The translations under genes and the position numbers were made by a program. A DNA stretch of 64,000 nucleotides. Source: Nephrocerus scutellatus. Taxonomy: Eukaryota; Arthropoda; Insecta; Diptera; Pipunculidae. Each line of letters starts with the position of its first letter. Position 1 is the first letter of the stretch. The stretch lies in contig OX352764.1 of the NCBI GenBank assembly GCA_947095585.1, forward strand, positions 70,017,536 to 70,081,535, read 5' to 3'. Below are positions 13,124-23,705 of the stretch, one piece after another. The notes under the pieces were generated by a model. It was not told the origin of the DNA. It was given only the letters and a program-made list of their open reading frames with translations, and ran no database searches.

Positions 13124-13672
13124 TTATTTTTTGAAAAGTTCCTGACTTTCTATCTCATTGCTAACTCTAATTCCGAAAAATATTTCTAAAGGTTTTATCT
13201 TAACTGTTAAATGTACTGCCGAATTATATTCTTGCACTGATTTGAACAGTAACTCTTCGAATGTTATATTTATGTTATCGGACTTTAAGCATCCCATTGT
13301 TTCTGAGAGTGTTGAATGGAATCTCTCAACTTGGTCGTTTCTAGTGCTAGTGTAAGAGGTGCAGTATAGACTTCTATGCAATGAAATAGAGGCAGAGTTT
13401 AGGGATTTTTCATTATCGATAACTATCAACTTCGGGATTCCGAATGCAATCATTAGTTCTCGTATTGGGTCTTTAATGGGTTCTATTGCTATAGACCGGA
13501 TAGTTATTACTTGTGCGTATTTAAAAACTTTGTCAACGGAGGTAAGGTTCAATTTTTTCAGTAGTGTAAATATCAATGTGTACGATTTCTCCAGGATATT
13601 GAGGAATGATGGCGGATTGAACATTGATTTACGATGCATGCTAGGAAAATAGAAATTTTTTAGGATTTGCAT
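13124..13672 (-). mobile_element. gypsy-group integrase fragment (412/mdg1-like)
   Basis: A 182-codon open stretch with integrase core signatures: VDKVFKYAQVITIRSI, then GIPKLIVIDNEKSLNSASI carrying the second catalytic Asp, then NDQVERFHSTLSETMGCLK carrying the catalytic Glu, then the F-x-E-L-L-F-K-S-V-Q-E-Y-N-S-A region. The DNEKS and QVERFHSTL phrases are typical of the 412/mdg1 branch of Ty3/gypsy elements. The first catalytic Asp region and the HHCC zinc finger were not identified. No gag, RT or LTR adjoins it, so it is a stranded piece. The family assignment is from memory of motifs. Confidence 0.75.
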
Positions 13673-13734
13673 TTTGTTTTCAAGAAAGGTTTATATGTGC
13701 TCGCTTTCCAGAACGGGAAGTAAGAATGACTGAA

Positions 13735-14965
13735 AGAATGACTCAGAGATCTGTATTGAACAAAGAATCCGCTGAGCAATAAAAACCTTCCACCACTACA
13801 AATCAGCAGGTGTGGACGGGGTAGTCTACCAAGCTGGATTACATAATCTCCTTCCATACCGACAGAGAAAGGCAATGGTGGTATTCGTACCAAATGTGGG
13901 GATGAAATACGCCACCCCTCCCTAGTACTACAGACCAATTAGCCTAACTTCGTTCGTCATAAAGGTTATCGGCAACTACTAAGGTCGGAAGAAGTGCTGG
14001 GAAGAAAACTACTACACTCTAGTCAACATGCGTACAGAGCGGGCAGATCTACGAAGACCGCACTGTGGGAGCTGACGAAAAATATAGAGGCGTCCCTTGA
14101 GTAAGGAAATCGTACTTTGCTCTTTCCTAGACATCGAAGGAGCATTCGACAACGCATTCATGGGGCGATTAGAATTGCTCTAAAGAGAAACAAAGTGGAC
14201 AGCACAATCACTAAATGGATGTGCGAGATGCTGAGTACCAGAACAGCGGAAATCATAGTCGGTAGTAAAACCATTATGGTGAACACAACAAGAGGATGCC
14301 CACAAGGAAGGATACTGTCCCCCTTTTTGTAGAGCATCCTTGTAGGTGAACTGCTTCAGCGACTAGCTGAGGCACATACCTCGTATGCCCAAGGCTACGC
14401 GGACGATATAGTCAAAGTGGCGAAAGGGAAGTTCGAGCAAGTGTTCTATGATTTAATCCAGAATGGATTTGATAGTAGACTGCTATGGAATAAACAGCAA
14501 CAGGCAGTGCTGATAACATCAAAAAGAGCACTTATGGTGTGCAGAAGGGTTGCGGGAAAAACCTGGGGAGTTAGTCCCATGATAATGCACTGGATGTACA
14601 CCATGATAGTTATTCAGGTGCCATTAGCCAGCCAGGAATTCATATCGAAACTGAGTACCAGATACATCCGGGAGTGATAAAGAAAACAGAAGGCCGTGTG
14701 CAGGAGTCCATGGTCCAAGAATCAAGTACTCTTAAACAATGGGGCAGTACCCGAGCATATTTTAGGCAGAAGTCCTTCCATCGAAAGATTTCCTTACTTT
14801 AATCTGGAAAGGAACTATGTGAGGCAGGAAATAGTCATCATGACAGACAGCCAAAAGTCAGAAAAAGCGCTAAAAGCCCTAGATGCCTTATACATCACGT
14901 ATGCAGGGAGAAGCTAAACAGACTTGGCGAAGTAAACAGGGTACGTCTGTACCGGGTTCTAACCG
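13735..14965 (+). mobile_element. Decayed LOA/I-like element, RT to RNase H
   Basis: Plus-strand remnants in order: the finger region (KSAGVDGVVYQAG), a VVFVP-x4-D-E-I-RHPS stretch and a decayed ISLTSF-like stretch (13800-13970); HAYRAG-like and motif A relics (14020-14160); motif B (NTTRGCPQGRILSPFL, 14280-14330); motif C (YAQGYADDIVKVA, about 14385-14420); thumb (RRVAGKTWGVSPMIMHWMYT, about 14540-14605); and RNase H (EIVIMTDSQKSEKALKALDA, about 14827-14890, then LNRLGEVNRVRLYRV near 14915-14960). Stops and frameshifts occur throughout. The catalytic YADD is intact. Relative of the elements at 3.3 and 55-64 kb. Confidence 0.85.
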
Positions 14966-15182
14966 TTCAATCCAGGTCGTATTGGACGGTTTGAAATCCA
15001 ATTCTCACCACATAAACGTCGGTGTTCAACTGCTCTGTTTTGTCTTATTTGTAGGACACTCTTACTCATTTTTATTAGAATTCAGAACTAGATTCATTCT
15101 TTCGCTGATAGCACTCTTAGCTTTTCATATGATTACATGCTTTCTGCACGCCCCTCTTCTATATATATAAAATTGAAACTTT
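14966..15182. other. No gene seen
   Basis: AT-rich spacer between the retroelement relic and the microsatellite. It ends in a TATATATA run followed by AAATTGAAACTTTG, which may be the start of the repeat element that carries the satellite. Confidence 0.4.
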
Positions 15183-15221
15183 GTATGTATGCATGTATGT
15201 ATGTATGTATGTATGTATGTC
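15183..15221. repeat. (ATGT)n microsatellite
   Basis: About nine tandem ATGT units with one interruption (GCATG), directly before the 143-bp satellite. Confidence 0.95.
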
Positions 15222-17290
15222 CGGTATGGACTGCCAAGCCCTTCAACCGATCGCGTTCTAACTTTGCATATGGGTTTTCTACCATAAGAGGCACCTAATA
15301 GGCATATTTTGAAGGTGGTCAGTCAGGTCAAGGGGTCATCATACGAATTTTTTTATTGTTTTTACAAATTGCATGTTTTTATAAATGGATCGCGTTCAAA
15401 CATTGCATAAGGGTTTTATACCATAATGAACACATAATAGGCATATTTTGAAAATGGTCAGACTCCTAGGTCAAGGGCTCACTATACGAATTTTTTTATT
15501 GTTTTTACAAATTGCATGTTTTTATGAATCGATCGCGTTCAAACTTTGCATAACGGTTTTATACCATAATGAACACATAATAGGCATTTTTTGAAAGTGG
15601 TCAGACTCCTAGGTCAAGGGGTCACTATACGAATTTTTTTATTGTTTTTACAAATTGCATGTTTTTATGAATCGATCGCGTTCAAACTGTGCATAAGAGT
15701 TTTATACCATAATGAAGATATAATAGGCTTATTTTGAAAGTGTCCAGACTCCTAGGTCAAGGGGTCACCATACGAATTTTTTTATTGTTTTTACAAATTA
15801 CATGTTTTTATAAATGGATCGCGTTCAAACTTTGCATAGGGGTTTTATACCATAATGAACACATAATAGGCATTTTTTGAAAGTGGTCAGACTCCTAGGT
15901 CAAGGGGTCACTATACGAATTTTTTTATTGTTTTTACAAATTGCATGTTTTTATGAATCGATCGCGTTCAAACTGTGCATAGGGGTTTTATACCATAATG
16001 AACACATAATAGGCATATTTTGAAAGTGGTCAGACTCCTAGGTCATGGGGTCACCATACGAATTTTTTTATTGTTTTTACAAATTGCATGTTTTTATGAA
16101 TCGATCGCGTTCAAACTTTGCATAGGGGTTTTATACCATAATGAACACATAATAGGCTTATTTTGAAAGTGGTCAGGCTCCTAGGTCAAGGGGTCACCAT
16201 ACGAATTTTTTTATTGTTTTTACAAATTGCATGTTTTTATAAATCGATCGCGTTCAAACTTTGCATAGGAGTTTATACCATAATGAAGATATAATAGGCT
16301 TATTTTGAAAGTGTCCAGACTCCTAGGTCAAGGGGTCACCATACGAATTTTTTTATTGTTTTTACAAATTACATGTTTTTATAAATGGATCGCGTTCAAA
16401 CTTTGCATAGGGGTTTTATACCATAATGAACACATAATAGGCATTTTTTTAAAGTGGTCAGACTCCTAGGTCAAGGGGTCACTATACGAATTTTTTTATT
16501 GTTTTTACAAATTGCATGTTTTTATGAATCGATCGCGTTCAAACTTTGCATAGGGGTTTTATACCATAATGAACACATAATAGGCTTATTTTGAAAGTGG
16601 TCAGGCTCCTAGGTCAAGGGGTCACCATACGAATTTTTTTATTGTTTTTACAAATTGCATGTTTTTATAAATCGATCGCGTTCAAACTTTTCATAGGAGT
16701 TTATACCATAATGAAGATATAATAGGCTTATTTTGAAAGTGTCCAGACTCCTAGGTCAAGGGGTCACCATACGAATTTTTTTATTGTTTTTACAAATTAC
16801 ATGTTTTTATAAATGGATCGCGTTCAAACTTTGCATAGGGGTTTTATACCATAATGAACACATAATAGGCATTTTTTGAAAGTGGTCAGACTCCTAGGTC
16901 AACGGGTCACCATACGAATTTTTTTATTGTTTTTACAAACTGTATATTTTTATGAATCGATCGCGTTCAAACTTTGCATAGGGGTTTTATACCATAATGA
17001 ACACATAATAGGCATATTTTGTAAGTGGTCAGATTCCTAGGTCAAGGGGTCACCATACGAATTTTTTTATTGTTTTTACAAATTGCATGTTTTTATGAAT
17101 CGATCGCGTTCAAACTTTGCATAGGGGTTTTATACCATAATAAACACATAATAGTCATATTTTGTAAGTGGTCAGATTCCTGAGTCAAAGATTCTACCTA
17201 CAAATTTTTTTTATTGTTTCTACAAATTGCATGTTTTTATGAACCAATCGCGTTCAAACTTTGCGTAGGGGTTTTATTCTATAATGGGCA
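15222..17290. repeat. Satellite array, about 143-bp unit, 15 units
   Basis: The anchor GATCGCGTT begins at 15249, 15388, 15531, 15674, 15817, 15960, 16103, 16246, 16388, 16531, 16674, 16816, 16959 and 17102, with a last degenerate one at 17246. Spacing is 142 or 143 bp except for the first (139) and last (144). Each unit also carries TTTTATACCATAATGAACAC, a GGTCAGACTCCTAGGTCAAG block and GAATTTTTTTATTG. The outer units are the most diverged and the inner ones nearly identical, as expected from unequal exchange. Unit variants recur at three- and four-unit spacing (see findings). Part of one further unit continues at 17518-17568 after an insertion. Confidence 0.97.
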
Positions 17291-17293
17291 CTA

Positions 17294-17517
17294 AATAGTG
17301 TAGGACTAACATCAATAAATAAAGAGTATAATAAAGATAAACGAGAAAAATCCCGTCTCGTGAGTATATAAGGTCCCGTAATATTAGTCTGCTGATCGCA
17401 GCTCAGTCGTGTGGGTTTGCATCGTTTGAATCGTAGTTCAGTCGTTAGCTTACTTCGTTCGGGCGCACACTGAGTTCGTGAGTAACCCATCAGTGGACTT
17501 TCATTTTCTTACTTATA
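17294..17517. mobile_element. Solo-LTR-like insertion inside the satellite
   Basis: A block of about 220 bp unlike the satellite splits one unit: satellite sequence stops near 17293 and resumes at about 17518 with ATAATAGGTATATTTTGAAA. The insert begins TGTAGGACTAAC, has a TATA-like GAGTATATAAGG (about 17361) and a following CAGTCGTG region, as in insect LTRs. AATAG-type repeats at both edges may be the target-site duplication, but the 3' end is not a clean CA, so the exact borders are uncertain. Confidence 0.5.
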
Positions 17518-17568
17518 ATAGGTATATTTTGAAAGTGGTCAGACTCCTGGGTCAAGGGGTCACCATTT

Positions 17569-18310
17569 CACAAATAGCATACAGGTGTTTTAAAAAAATT
17601 AACCCAATTTTCTTCAAATTTTATATACACATGAGTCACGAAAACTGCATTTGTGGGAATGTAAAATGTTAATATCAGCCACATTTTTAAACTGATGTTT
17701 ATGAAATTTTTAAGATATATTATTGCCGGGTAGGGGAAAGTTATAGGTATAGATGGATGGGGAGAAAGGTAAAATTTTAACATGAGATTTACAAACGTAT
17801 TTTTAAAAAAATGTCAACGTAAATTATTGGCAGGTGAGGGAAGGTTACACGCTATAGTACTCACGTCACCCCGGGGGTTCATGTGTGCGGGTAGCGAAGC
17901 GCCCGGGAACAGCGCTTTATACACATGTGTATCTCCGATGGACTTAACGGTTTGTAATTTTTTGGGTGAACGGGCCCTGAGGCCTGAGTGTTGGCCATAT
18001 AATTTTTTTAAAAATTAGCCCAATTTTCTTCATATTTTCAACACATGTTTGTCTCGGATGGACAAAACTTTTTGTAAAATTGTTGGAGTGAACGGGCCCT
18101 GGGGCCTGGGGGTGCCCATGATTTTTTTTAAAATTAGATCGATTTTCTTCAATGTGTTTCTCCGATGGACAACATTTTTGGAGTGATCGCCCTGAGACCT
18201 GAGTATGGTGCCCATGTACACTTTTTAAAAATAAGCCTGATTTCCTTCAAATTTTAAACACATATGTTGTATTTCCTATTAGAGAATTTACATGAAAAAT
18301 GTTTATGAGT
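17569..18310 (+). repeat. Tandem module array (Helitron-associated family)
   Basis: About five degenerate units of roughly 100-150 bp. Each has an A+T-rich TTTTTAAAAATTAGCCC start, ATTTTCTTCAAATTTT, ACACATGTGTATCTCCGATG, GACAAAACTTTTTGTAAAAT and a G/C-rich GGAGTGATCGGGCCCTGAGG block before the next unit. The array ends with CCTATTAGAGAATTTACATG. The same modules, ending the same way, lie directly upstream of the Helitron helicase exon at 46.1 kb. Confidence 0.85.
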
Positions 18311-18465
18311 TGTTTTTTTAATGTTTAAACCCATTCGACGTTCTTGAAGTCCCGTTTCCGAACAAGTAAGCCACCATACTCATCCGTCTCCCCTACACTT
18401 TCCGTAATCTAAAAGGATATTATAAAGCTTCCATTGCTAATTGTATTGGTCGTAAGACATTTACA

Positions 18466-18555
18466 AGTGACCGTGGGTCAGTGGGTAAATGCATGGACTT
18501 CTGAGCAGGAGGCTCGTGGTTCGAATCCCAGAAACACCAAAAGTATTTTTCACAG
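18466..18555 (+). mobile_element. tRNA-derived SINE, 5' head only
   Basis: A tRNA-like head with an A-box region (TGGGTCAGTGGGTAAATGCA) and an exact B box, GGTTCGAATCC at 18518-18528, then the family-specific CACCAAAAGTATTTTTCAC. These are internal RNA polymerase III promoter elements. Lacks the rest of the SINE body. Best copies of the family are at 50578-50832 and 54996-55280. Confidence 0.8.
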
Positions 18556-18720
18556 TTTTGAGTACTATTTCCACCTTGTGGATTGGATAGGAGTAAACTT
18601 CATTACTTTTGTATATAAAACGTCAATTACGGCAAGATGAATTGCATGATATTAACATTATTGATGAATATATGGTAAATTACGGAACTATGTCATTCTC
18701 AAATAATCCAAACTCAATCA

Positions 18721-19156
18721 ATCCAATATGCAAGAACCGACGATTCCTTTGATACCCAAATTAATCGTTTGTGGTTTTAAATGTGAATTAAAATGATTAA
18801 TTACATCTAAAGTCATACTAAACTTTACCTCGTTTTACTTTCTTTTACATAGTAAAAGGTAGTGTAGTAATCATTAAAATTTCCGAACTGGGGATTTTTG
18901 CAAATTTATCCAAAAATTAAAATTAAATGAATCCAATCTCAATCAATTTGTTTTTTACCATATCAGTGGCCACATCCAATATGCAAGAACCGACGATTCA
19001 TTTGATACCCAAATTAATCCTTTGTGGTTTTAAATGTGAATTAAAATCAATAATAATATCTAAAGTAATACTGAACTTTAACTCGTTTTTACTTTGTTTT
19101 ACATAGTAAAAGGTAGTGTAGTAACCATAAAAATTTAAATTATGCAAATTTATCCA
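18721..19156. repeat. Imperfect direct repeat, two units, period about 253 bp
   Basis: ATCCAATATGCAAGAACCGA starts at 18721 and at 18974, and similarity continues for about 185 bp (ACATAGTAAAAGGTAGTGTA is in both) to AAATTTATCC. Scattered substitutions indicate age. A (TCTG)n run follows at about 19198-19215. Function unknown. Confidence 0.9.
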
Positions 19157-19379
19157 TTTCCGTATTTCCTGAGTCATAAAAAGCAAAAAAAAAAACTCTG
19201 TCTGTCTGTCTGTGTCCACTCTTCAGCCTAGACGGCTGAATTGATGGGAATGAAAATTCACATTTATGCTTTTTACATAAATTTGGAGGAAACCGAAATT
19301 TTTAAAATTCTCTATATTAACTTTGCGTACATGTGGATCTGTTTGTTTATTTGTCTGTCTGTCCTGTCCGTCTGCTGTG

Positions 19380-19700
19380 GAATTTTGTGATCAATTTATA
19401 ACCCACTTCCCAAAATCCGATTTTTTTCAAACTTTGCACACATGTATATTTCCGTAGACAAGACTTTCTATTGAAATTTGGAGAATCTCGGGCCTCAAGG
19501 CCGAGGGGTGCCCATATAAATTTTTTAAAAATGAACTAGATTTTCTTCAAATTGTATACACACGTGTATCTCCTATAGACAACACTTTTTGTAAAATGTT
19601 TGGAGTGATCGGGTCCCGGGTGCTCCCATATAAACTTAGCACATTGTGTGTTCCTGATTAAAGGATTTACCAGAAAAATATAAATTTTTATGGGGTTTTT
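19380..19700 (+). repeat. Module array fragment, same family as 17569-18310
   Basis: Begins TGATCAATTTATAACCCACT, runs through two units (CACATGTATATTTCCGTAGA, GGTGCCCATATAAATTTTTT, CGTGTATCTCCTATAGACAA) and ends with GGATTTACCAGAAAAATATA and TTTTTCGCAG, the family end. Confidence 0.8.
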
Positions 19701-19792
19701 CGCAGACATATTTGCAATAATGTCTTTTCGTGAAACTCGTGATTTTAGATTGAACAAGAAGTTGCGTTTTCCTTACATAATTTTCTGATGCT

Positions 19793-19930
19793 AATACTGC
19801 AGAGCCACGCTAGAAGGATGGCGTAGACCAGGACACCCACAGTTTAGGAATGCTCAAAATCGAGACCGGTGGAGAGACTTTTGCTGGAGGCTAGGACCGA
19901 ACCCCGGTTGTAGGGCCAATTATAATGAAT
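19793..19930 (+). mobile_element. RTE-like 3' end fragment
   Basis: The plus strand carries the GRP-W-R region as GCTAGAAGGATGGCGTAGAC, then AATCGAGACCGGTGGAGAGA, then CCGAACCCCGGTTGTAGGGC, the family's 3' terminal sequence. Only about 140 bp survive. Confidence 0.75.
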
Positions 19931-20560
19931 ACTGCAGAACCTTTTCTTTTTGATGTCGGCATTATATTATTACGAGTATGTTGACAAAATAAATGGCGGT
20001 AAGTCCACGTGAGGAGCCTTTGCAGCATATTATTTTTAATATTTTATTTTATTTAATATCTTTTTATAAAAATTCCACAATCTACAATATTTAATAAAAT
20101 ATATTAAATAAAAAAATAATAACTTATTATCTCATAATAACTATGTAATTATGGGAACGCGAATGATAATCGTTAACAACACAAATTTAAACAAAAGTTA
20201 AATGCGTGATTTTACATCTGACATTTGATAATTTCGCAGAGCCTTTCACACTTGTATTTTGTTTACACTTATTTTCCTTGAATGACTTGCGCCACGGTAA
20301 TAAGATGGGCTAAGCCCTTTAATAAAAAAAGAGCAGGGTAGGCTGTGTCGAAGACACGGCCGTGGGTTTTGAGCGTTACAACGTCTATCCGGGACGAAAG
20401 AAAAGAAAACAAAGATCTTGTTGTCTGTGGGACATAAACACGGACGGATATATTAAAATACAATACTAAATACTATACTAAATACAAGTCCTACGACTTG
20501 CACCGTAGCTCATCACATACATCATCATCACATCACATTATATATAAATTATATATATAT
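19931..20560. other. No gene recognised
   Basis: AT-rich DNA. A minus-strand open stretch at 20269-20463 contains the phrase LKTHGRVFDTAYPALF, which I cannot assign. 20510-20560 is a CATCAT and TATATA simple-sequence run. Confidence 0.4.
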
Positions 20561-20825
20561 ATGGAAATTCTGGGATCTGGCCAATAGGGTCTGGGATTTT
20601 TGGAACCAAGCCATTTCTCAAGAGAAAAGAGAGATCCCAGAATTTCCATAGGAACAAGTCTTATAGTCACATATTAGTCCCACATTCCGATTTTCATACG
20701 AATCCCTTAAGAAATGGCTTGGTTCCAAAAATCCCAGACCCTATTGGCCAGATCCCAGAATTTCCATAGGAACAAGTCTTATAGTCACATATTAGTCCTA
20801 CATTCCGAGTTTCATACGAATCATA
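20561..20825. repeat. Perfect 58-bp inverted repeat overlapping a 75-bp direct repeat
   Basis: 20561-20618 and 20710-20767 are perfect reverse complements (arms start ATGGAAATTCTGGGATC and AGAAATGGCTTGGTTCC). In addition 20631-20705 recurs at 20751-20825 in direct orientation (GATCCCAGAATTTCCATAGG; AAGTCTTATAGTCACATATT) with a few changes. The right arm of the inverted repeat therefore overlaps the start of the second direct repeat. No coding frame. Confidence 0.95.
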
Positions 20826-21184
20826 TGACCACAACAGTGGACATTTAACATGGGACATTTAACAGTGGACATTAAACATTTGACTTTTTGAACATGCACC
20901 CCTTGTAGTGAGACGTTGTCACGTCAAAATAAAAATGAAATCGAAGAAATGTGATTTACAATATATTACATTCCTCACGTTTGTAGCCGGTTTCGATTTA
21001 TTTTCTCGGAATTCTCCCTGATTCATTGAAAAAAGCCATACGGAAAACGATCACGAAAATAGAACGACGGGAGTCCAAATGCTTTAATGAATGAATCAGG
21101 TCAGGGGAAACTACAAAAAACCTTGACTAAGAAGATATTACAAAAAAAATGACATACGTGAGCCAAAATTCTTCAAAATTAACC
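20826..21184. other. No gene recognised
   Basis: Contains short tandem GTGGACATTTAAC-type repeats at about 20835-20875 and an 11-bp inverted pair (CCTGATTCATT and AATGAATCAGG, near 21018 and 21090). No gene seen. Confidence 0.4.
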
Positions 21185-21380
21185 CAATTATATATATTAA
21201 AAGTTTGCATGTTTTCAATTTTCTTCAAATTGTTTACACATGTGTATTTCCAATGGACAAAACTGTTTGTAAAAATTTGGAAGTGATCGGGCCCTGTGGC
21301 GGTGGGGGGAGGTGGATCTGTATCTGCGATGGAAACATGGAAACGATGGAGTGATCGGAATAAGGGGCTCCCAAATTTTT
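21185..21380 (+). repeat. Module array, left part, split by an RTE-like insertion
   Basis: ATTTTCTTCAAATTGTTTAC, ACATGTGTATTTCCAATGGA and GGAAGTGATCGGGCCCTGTG identify the family. The unit stops at AAATTTTTAAAAAAAC where the RTE-like element begins, and resumes at about 24105 with AAAAAAAATTTACCCGATTT. Confidence 0.8.
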
Positions 21381-22320
21381 AAAAAAACATCATCATCATA
21401 TTTGGCTCTACAACCGGGGTCCGGTCCTGGCCTCCCGCAAAAAGTCTCGCCACAGGTCCCGATTTCGAGCCGATGTCATCCAGTTTGGCATCCCTAAATT
21501 CTGGGCGTCCTGGTCTACGCCATCCTTCCAGCGTAGGCTTAGCCGGCCTCGTTGTCGTGTTCCATAAATCCTACCGCAAAGGACTTTCCGAGCAGGATCC
21601 TCTTCGCTCATGCGAGCTAGAGGTCAGAATGATTTTTGCTAAGCATCTAAGTCTCGGATCCATATGTAAGTACTGGTATGAACATTGTGTTATATATCAG
21701 CAGCTTGGATGTTATGGTTATGTTCCTGGATTTGAAGAGTCTTGACATGCTATAGTAGGCTTTGTTGGCTTTAAGCAACCGTGCGCGTATTTCTGGTTCC
21801 CTGCTGTTATCGGCTGCTATAGTTGACCCGAGATAGTTAAAGGATTGCTACTTCAAATTCGCGCTCCACTATCTGAATTGAGGGACCAATGTTGGATCTT
21901 CTACTCGCAGACGTGGCCACCATGTACTTTGTTTTGTTCTCATTTATGTGCAGCCCCAGATTTCGTGCCGCCTGCTCTATCTGGATGAAAGCTTCCTGTA
22001 CAGCTCTTTGGTTTCTACCAACGATGTCAATATCGTCTGCGTAAGCCAGTATCTGAATGGACTTATAGAGGATTGTTCCTCTCGCCGTTACGCCAGAGTC
22101 TCAGATCACTTTCTCCAACGCCAGGTTGAAGAGGACGCAGGCCAGTCCATCCCCTTGTCGGAGCCCGTTATAGATGTTGAATGGGCTTGATAGTGATCCG
22201 GATATTTTTACTTGGTCATGGTCAACCTACATAGTCGTGTCAGTTTATTCGGGATGCCGAATTCTCTCATGGCTTTATATAGTTCTACTCTGGCTATGCT
22301 ATCATAAGCGGCTTTAAAGT

Positions 22321-22824
22321 CTATAAAAAGATGGTGTAGTTTTGAAACTCTAGACATTTTTCCATCACCTGCCTTAGGGTGTAAATCTGATCAGTTGTTG
22401 ATTTGCCTGGGATGAAGCCACACTGGTATGGACCAATGATGACTTTAACGTATGGGGCTATCCTGTCTTGAAGGATAGAGGAGAAAATCTTATACGCGGT
22501 ACTCAACAACGTTATACCACGATAATTGCTGCATTTTGTGATATCTCCCTTCTTATGTATGGGGCACAGGATGCCTCTTCGCCAGTCTTCTGGCATAACT
22601 TCTTCTTCCCATACTTGCACTATTATTTCATGAATTGCTTGGTGTAATGTGTGGCCTCCTATTTTTATCAGTTCCGCTGGGATCCCATCAGATCCCGGGG
22701 TCTTATTATTTTTGAGCCGATTTATTGCTCTGCTAACTTCGAATATGCTTGGTGGCGGCAGCATAGTATGATCTTCTGTCATTGGTGGAGCCTCCAATTC
22801 CTCAGTAAGCTGGTTATTTAGCAA
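22321..22824 (-). pseudogene. RTE-like reverse transcriptase, finger and palm part
   Basis: Open for 167 codons. It contains AINRLKNNKTPGSDGIPAEL, HEIIVQVWEEEVMPEDWRRG, CPIHKKGDITKCSNYRGITL and GPYQCGFIPGKSTTDQIYTL, the conserved RT blocks before motif A. It ends at CLEFQNYTIFL by a frameshift just before the F-I-D-F-K-A-A-Y-D-S motif A seen in the 51.7-kb fragment. RT motif C with the catalytic YADD lies further on, at about 22020-22050. The enzyme would copy the element's RNA at a nicked target. Inactive here because of the breaks. CR1-type assignment cannot be excluded without a tree. Confidence 0.85.
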
Positions 22825-23209
22825 CTCATGAAAGTGCTCTTCCCATTGCTCTAAGATGCCTTAAAGATCGGCGATCAGATTACCCTCTTTGTCCTTGCAG
22901 TATGTGCAACGCGGTGTATATTGCGTCATACCGCGGACCCTGTTGTAGAACTTCCGCGCCTGGTGCGGTCCTTGCTCTCTGTACTGTTCCAGTTCACGAA
23001 GAGATTCTACTCCCAGGCTGCTTTCTTTCGCCGGTGAACTGTTTTTTCATATCTTCTAAGCTCTTTATATTCCTCTTCGCGTGCCCGCGTTCTATGAGAT
23101 TGTTGCATTGTCCAGACCAGTCGTTCCTATCTGTACGACTACTGCCTAAGATGGAGTCAGCAGTTCTAATGACAGTATTTTTAAGGCGTGTCCATTTCTT
23201 TTCTACGCC

Positions 23210-23705
23210 CTACATCTCAGCCGCAGAATTTACTCTCCCTGCATTTAAGACGAGTCCTATCGCTTGACCGTAGTTGTTTCTGGTCTCTTCATTGCGAAAG
23301 GCAGCCGTGTTAACTCGAATATGATTCGCGGATGCAGTCTTCCGTGATGATGCAATCCGCGCTCGGAGCACCATACCAACAAGATAGTGGTCTGAGTCGA
23401 CGTTGGCACCTCGGTACGTTCGTACCGTCATCAAGTTTGGGTTGTGGCGGCGGTCTATCAACACGTGGTCTACCTGGTTGCGAGTGGCTCCATCCATCGT
23501 GAACGTTTATGAGGCTTATGTTTTTAAATTTGCCCCGCACGCGAAGGGTGCATAGCCATTCATTTACTGCAATAAAGCCGATAACGGTGGGTTTCATTCT
23601 TTTGCTGACTAGAAACCCCACTCTGAGCACATGATGTCTTGCATGACAGCTGTAATATATGTCATATTCTGATTTTTGTAAGACACCATTCCCTGTCCAC
23701 TGCAT
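23210..23705 (-). pseudogene. RTE-like AP endonuclease, two overlapping frames
   Basis: The 3' part (23210-23497) reads NQVDHVLIDRRH, then YRGANVDSDHYLVGMVLRAR, which carries the terminal S-D-H catalytic signature of AP-type endonucleases. The 5' part (23310-23705) in another frame reads FLVSKRMKPTVIGFIAVNEW and LRVRGKFKNISLINVH. The two are joined by a frameshift near 23500, with the central segment missing. Such endonucleases nick the target for reverse transcription. A broken copy. Confidence 0.8.

Noticed and set aside
13660..13938. 92-codon minus-strand open stretch
   Set aside because: It is antisense to recognisable RT finger sequence of the LOA/I-like relic on the plus strand.
15222..17290. 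CRISPR-like array
   Set aside because: Units are contiguous 143-bp satellite repeats without unique spacers, in an animal genome.
18466..18555. Possible tRNA gene (exact GGTTCGAATCC and A-box-like sequence)
   Set aside because: No cloverleaf with paired acceptor stem could be drawn, and the same head occurs in longer SINE copies followed by the same body; it is a SINE head.
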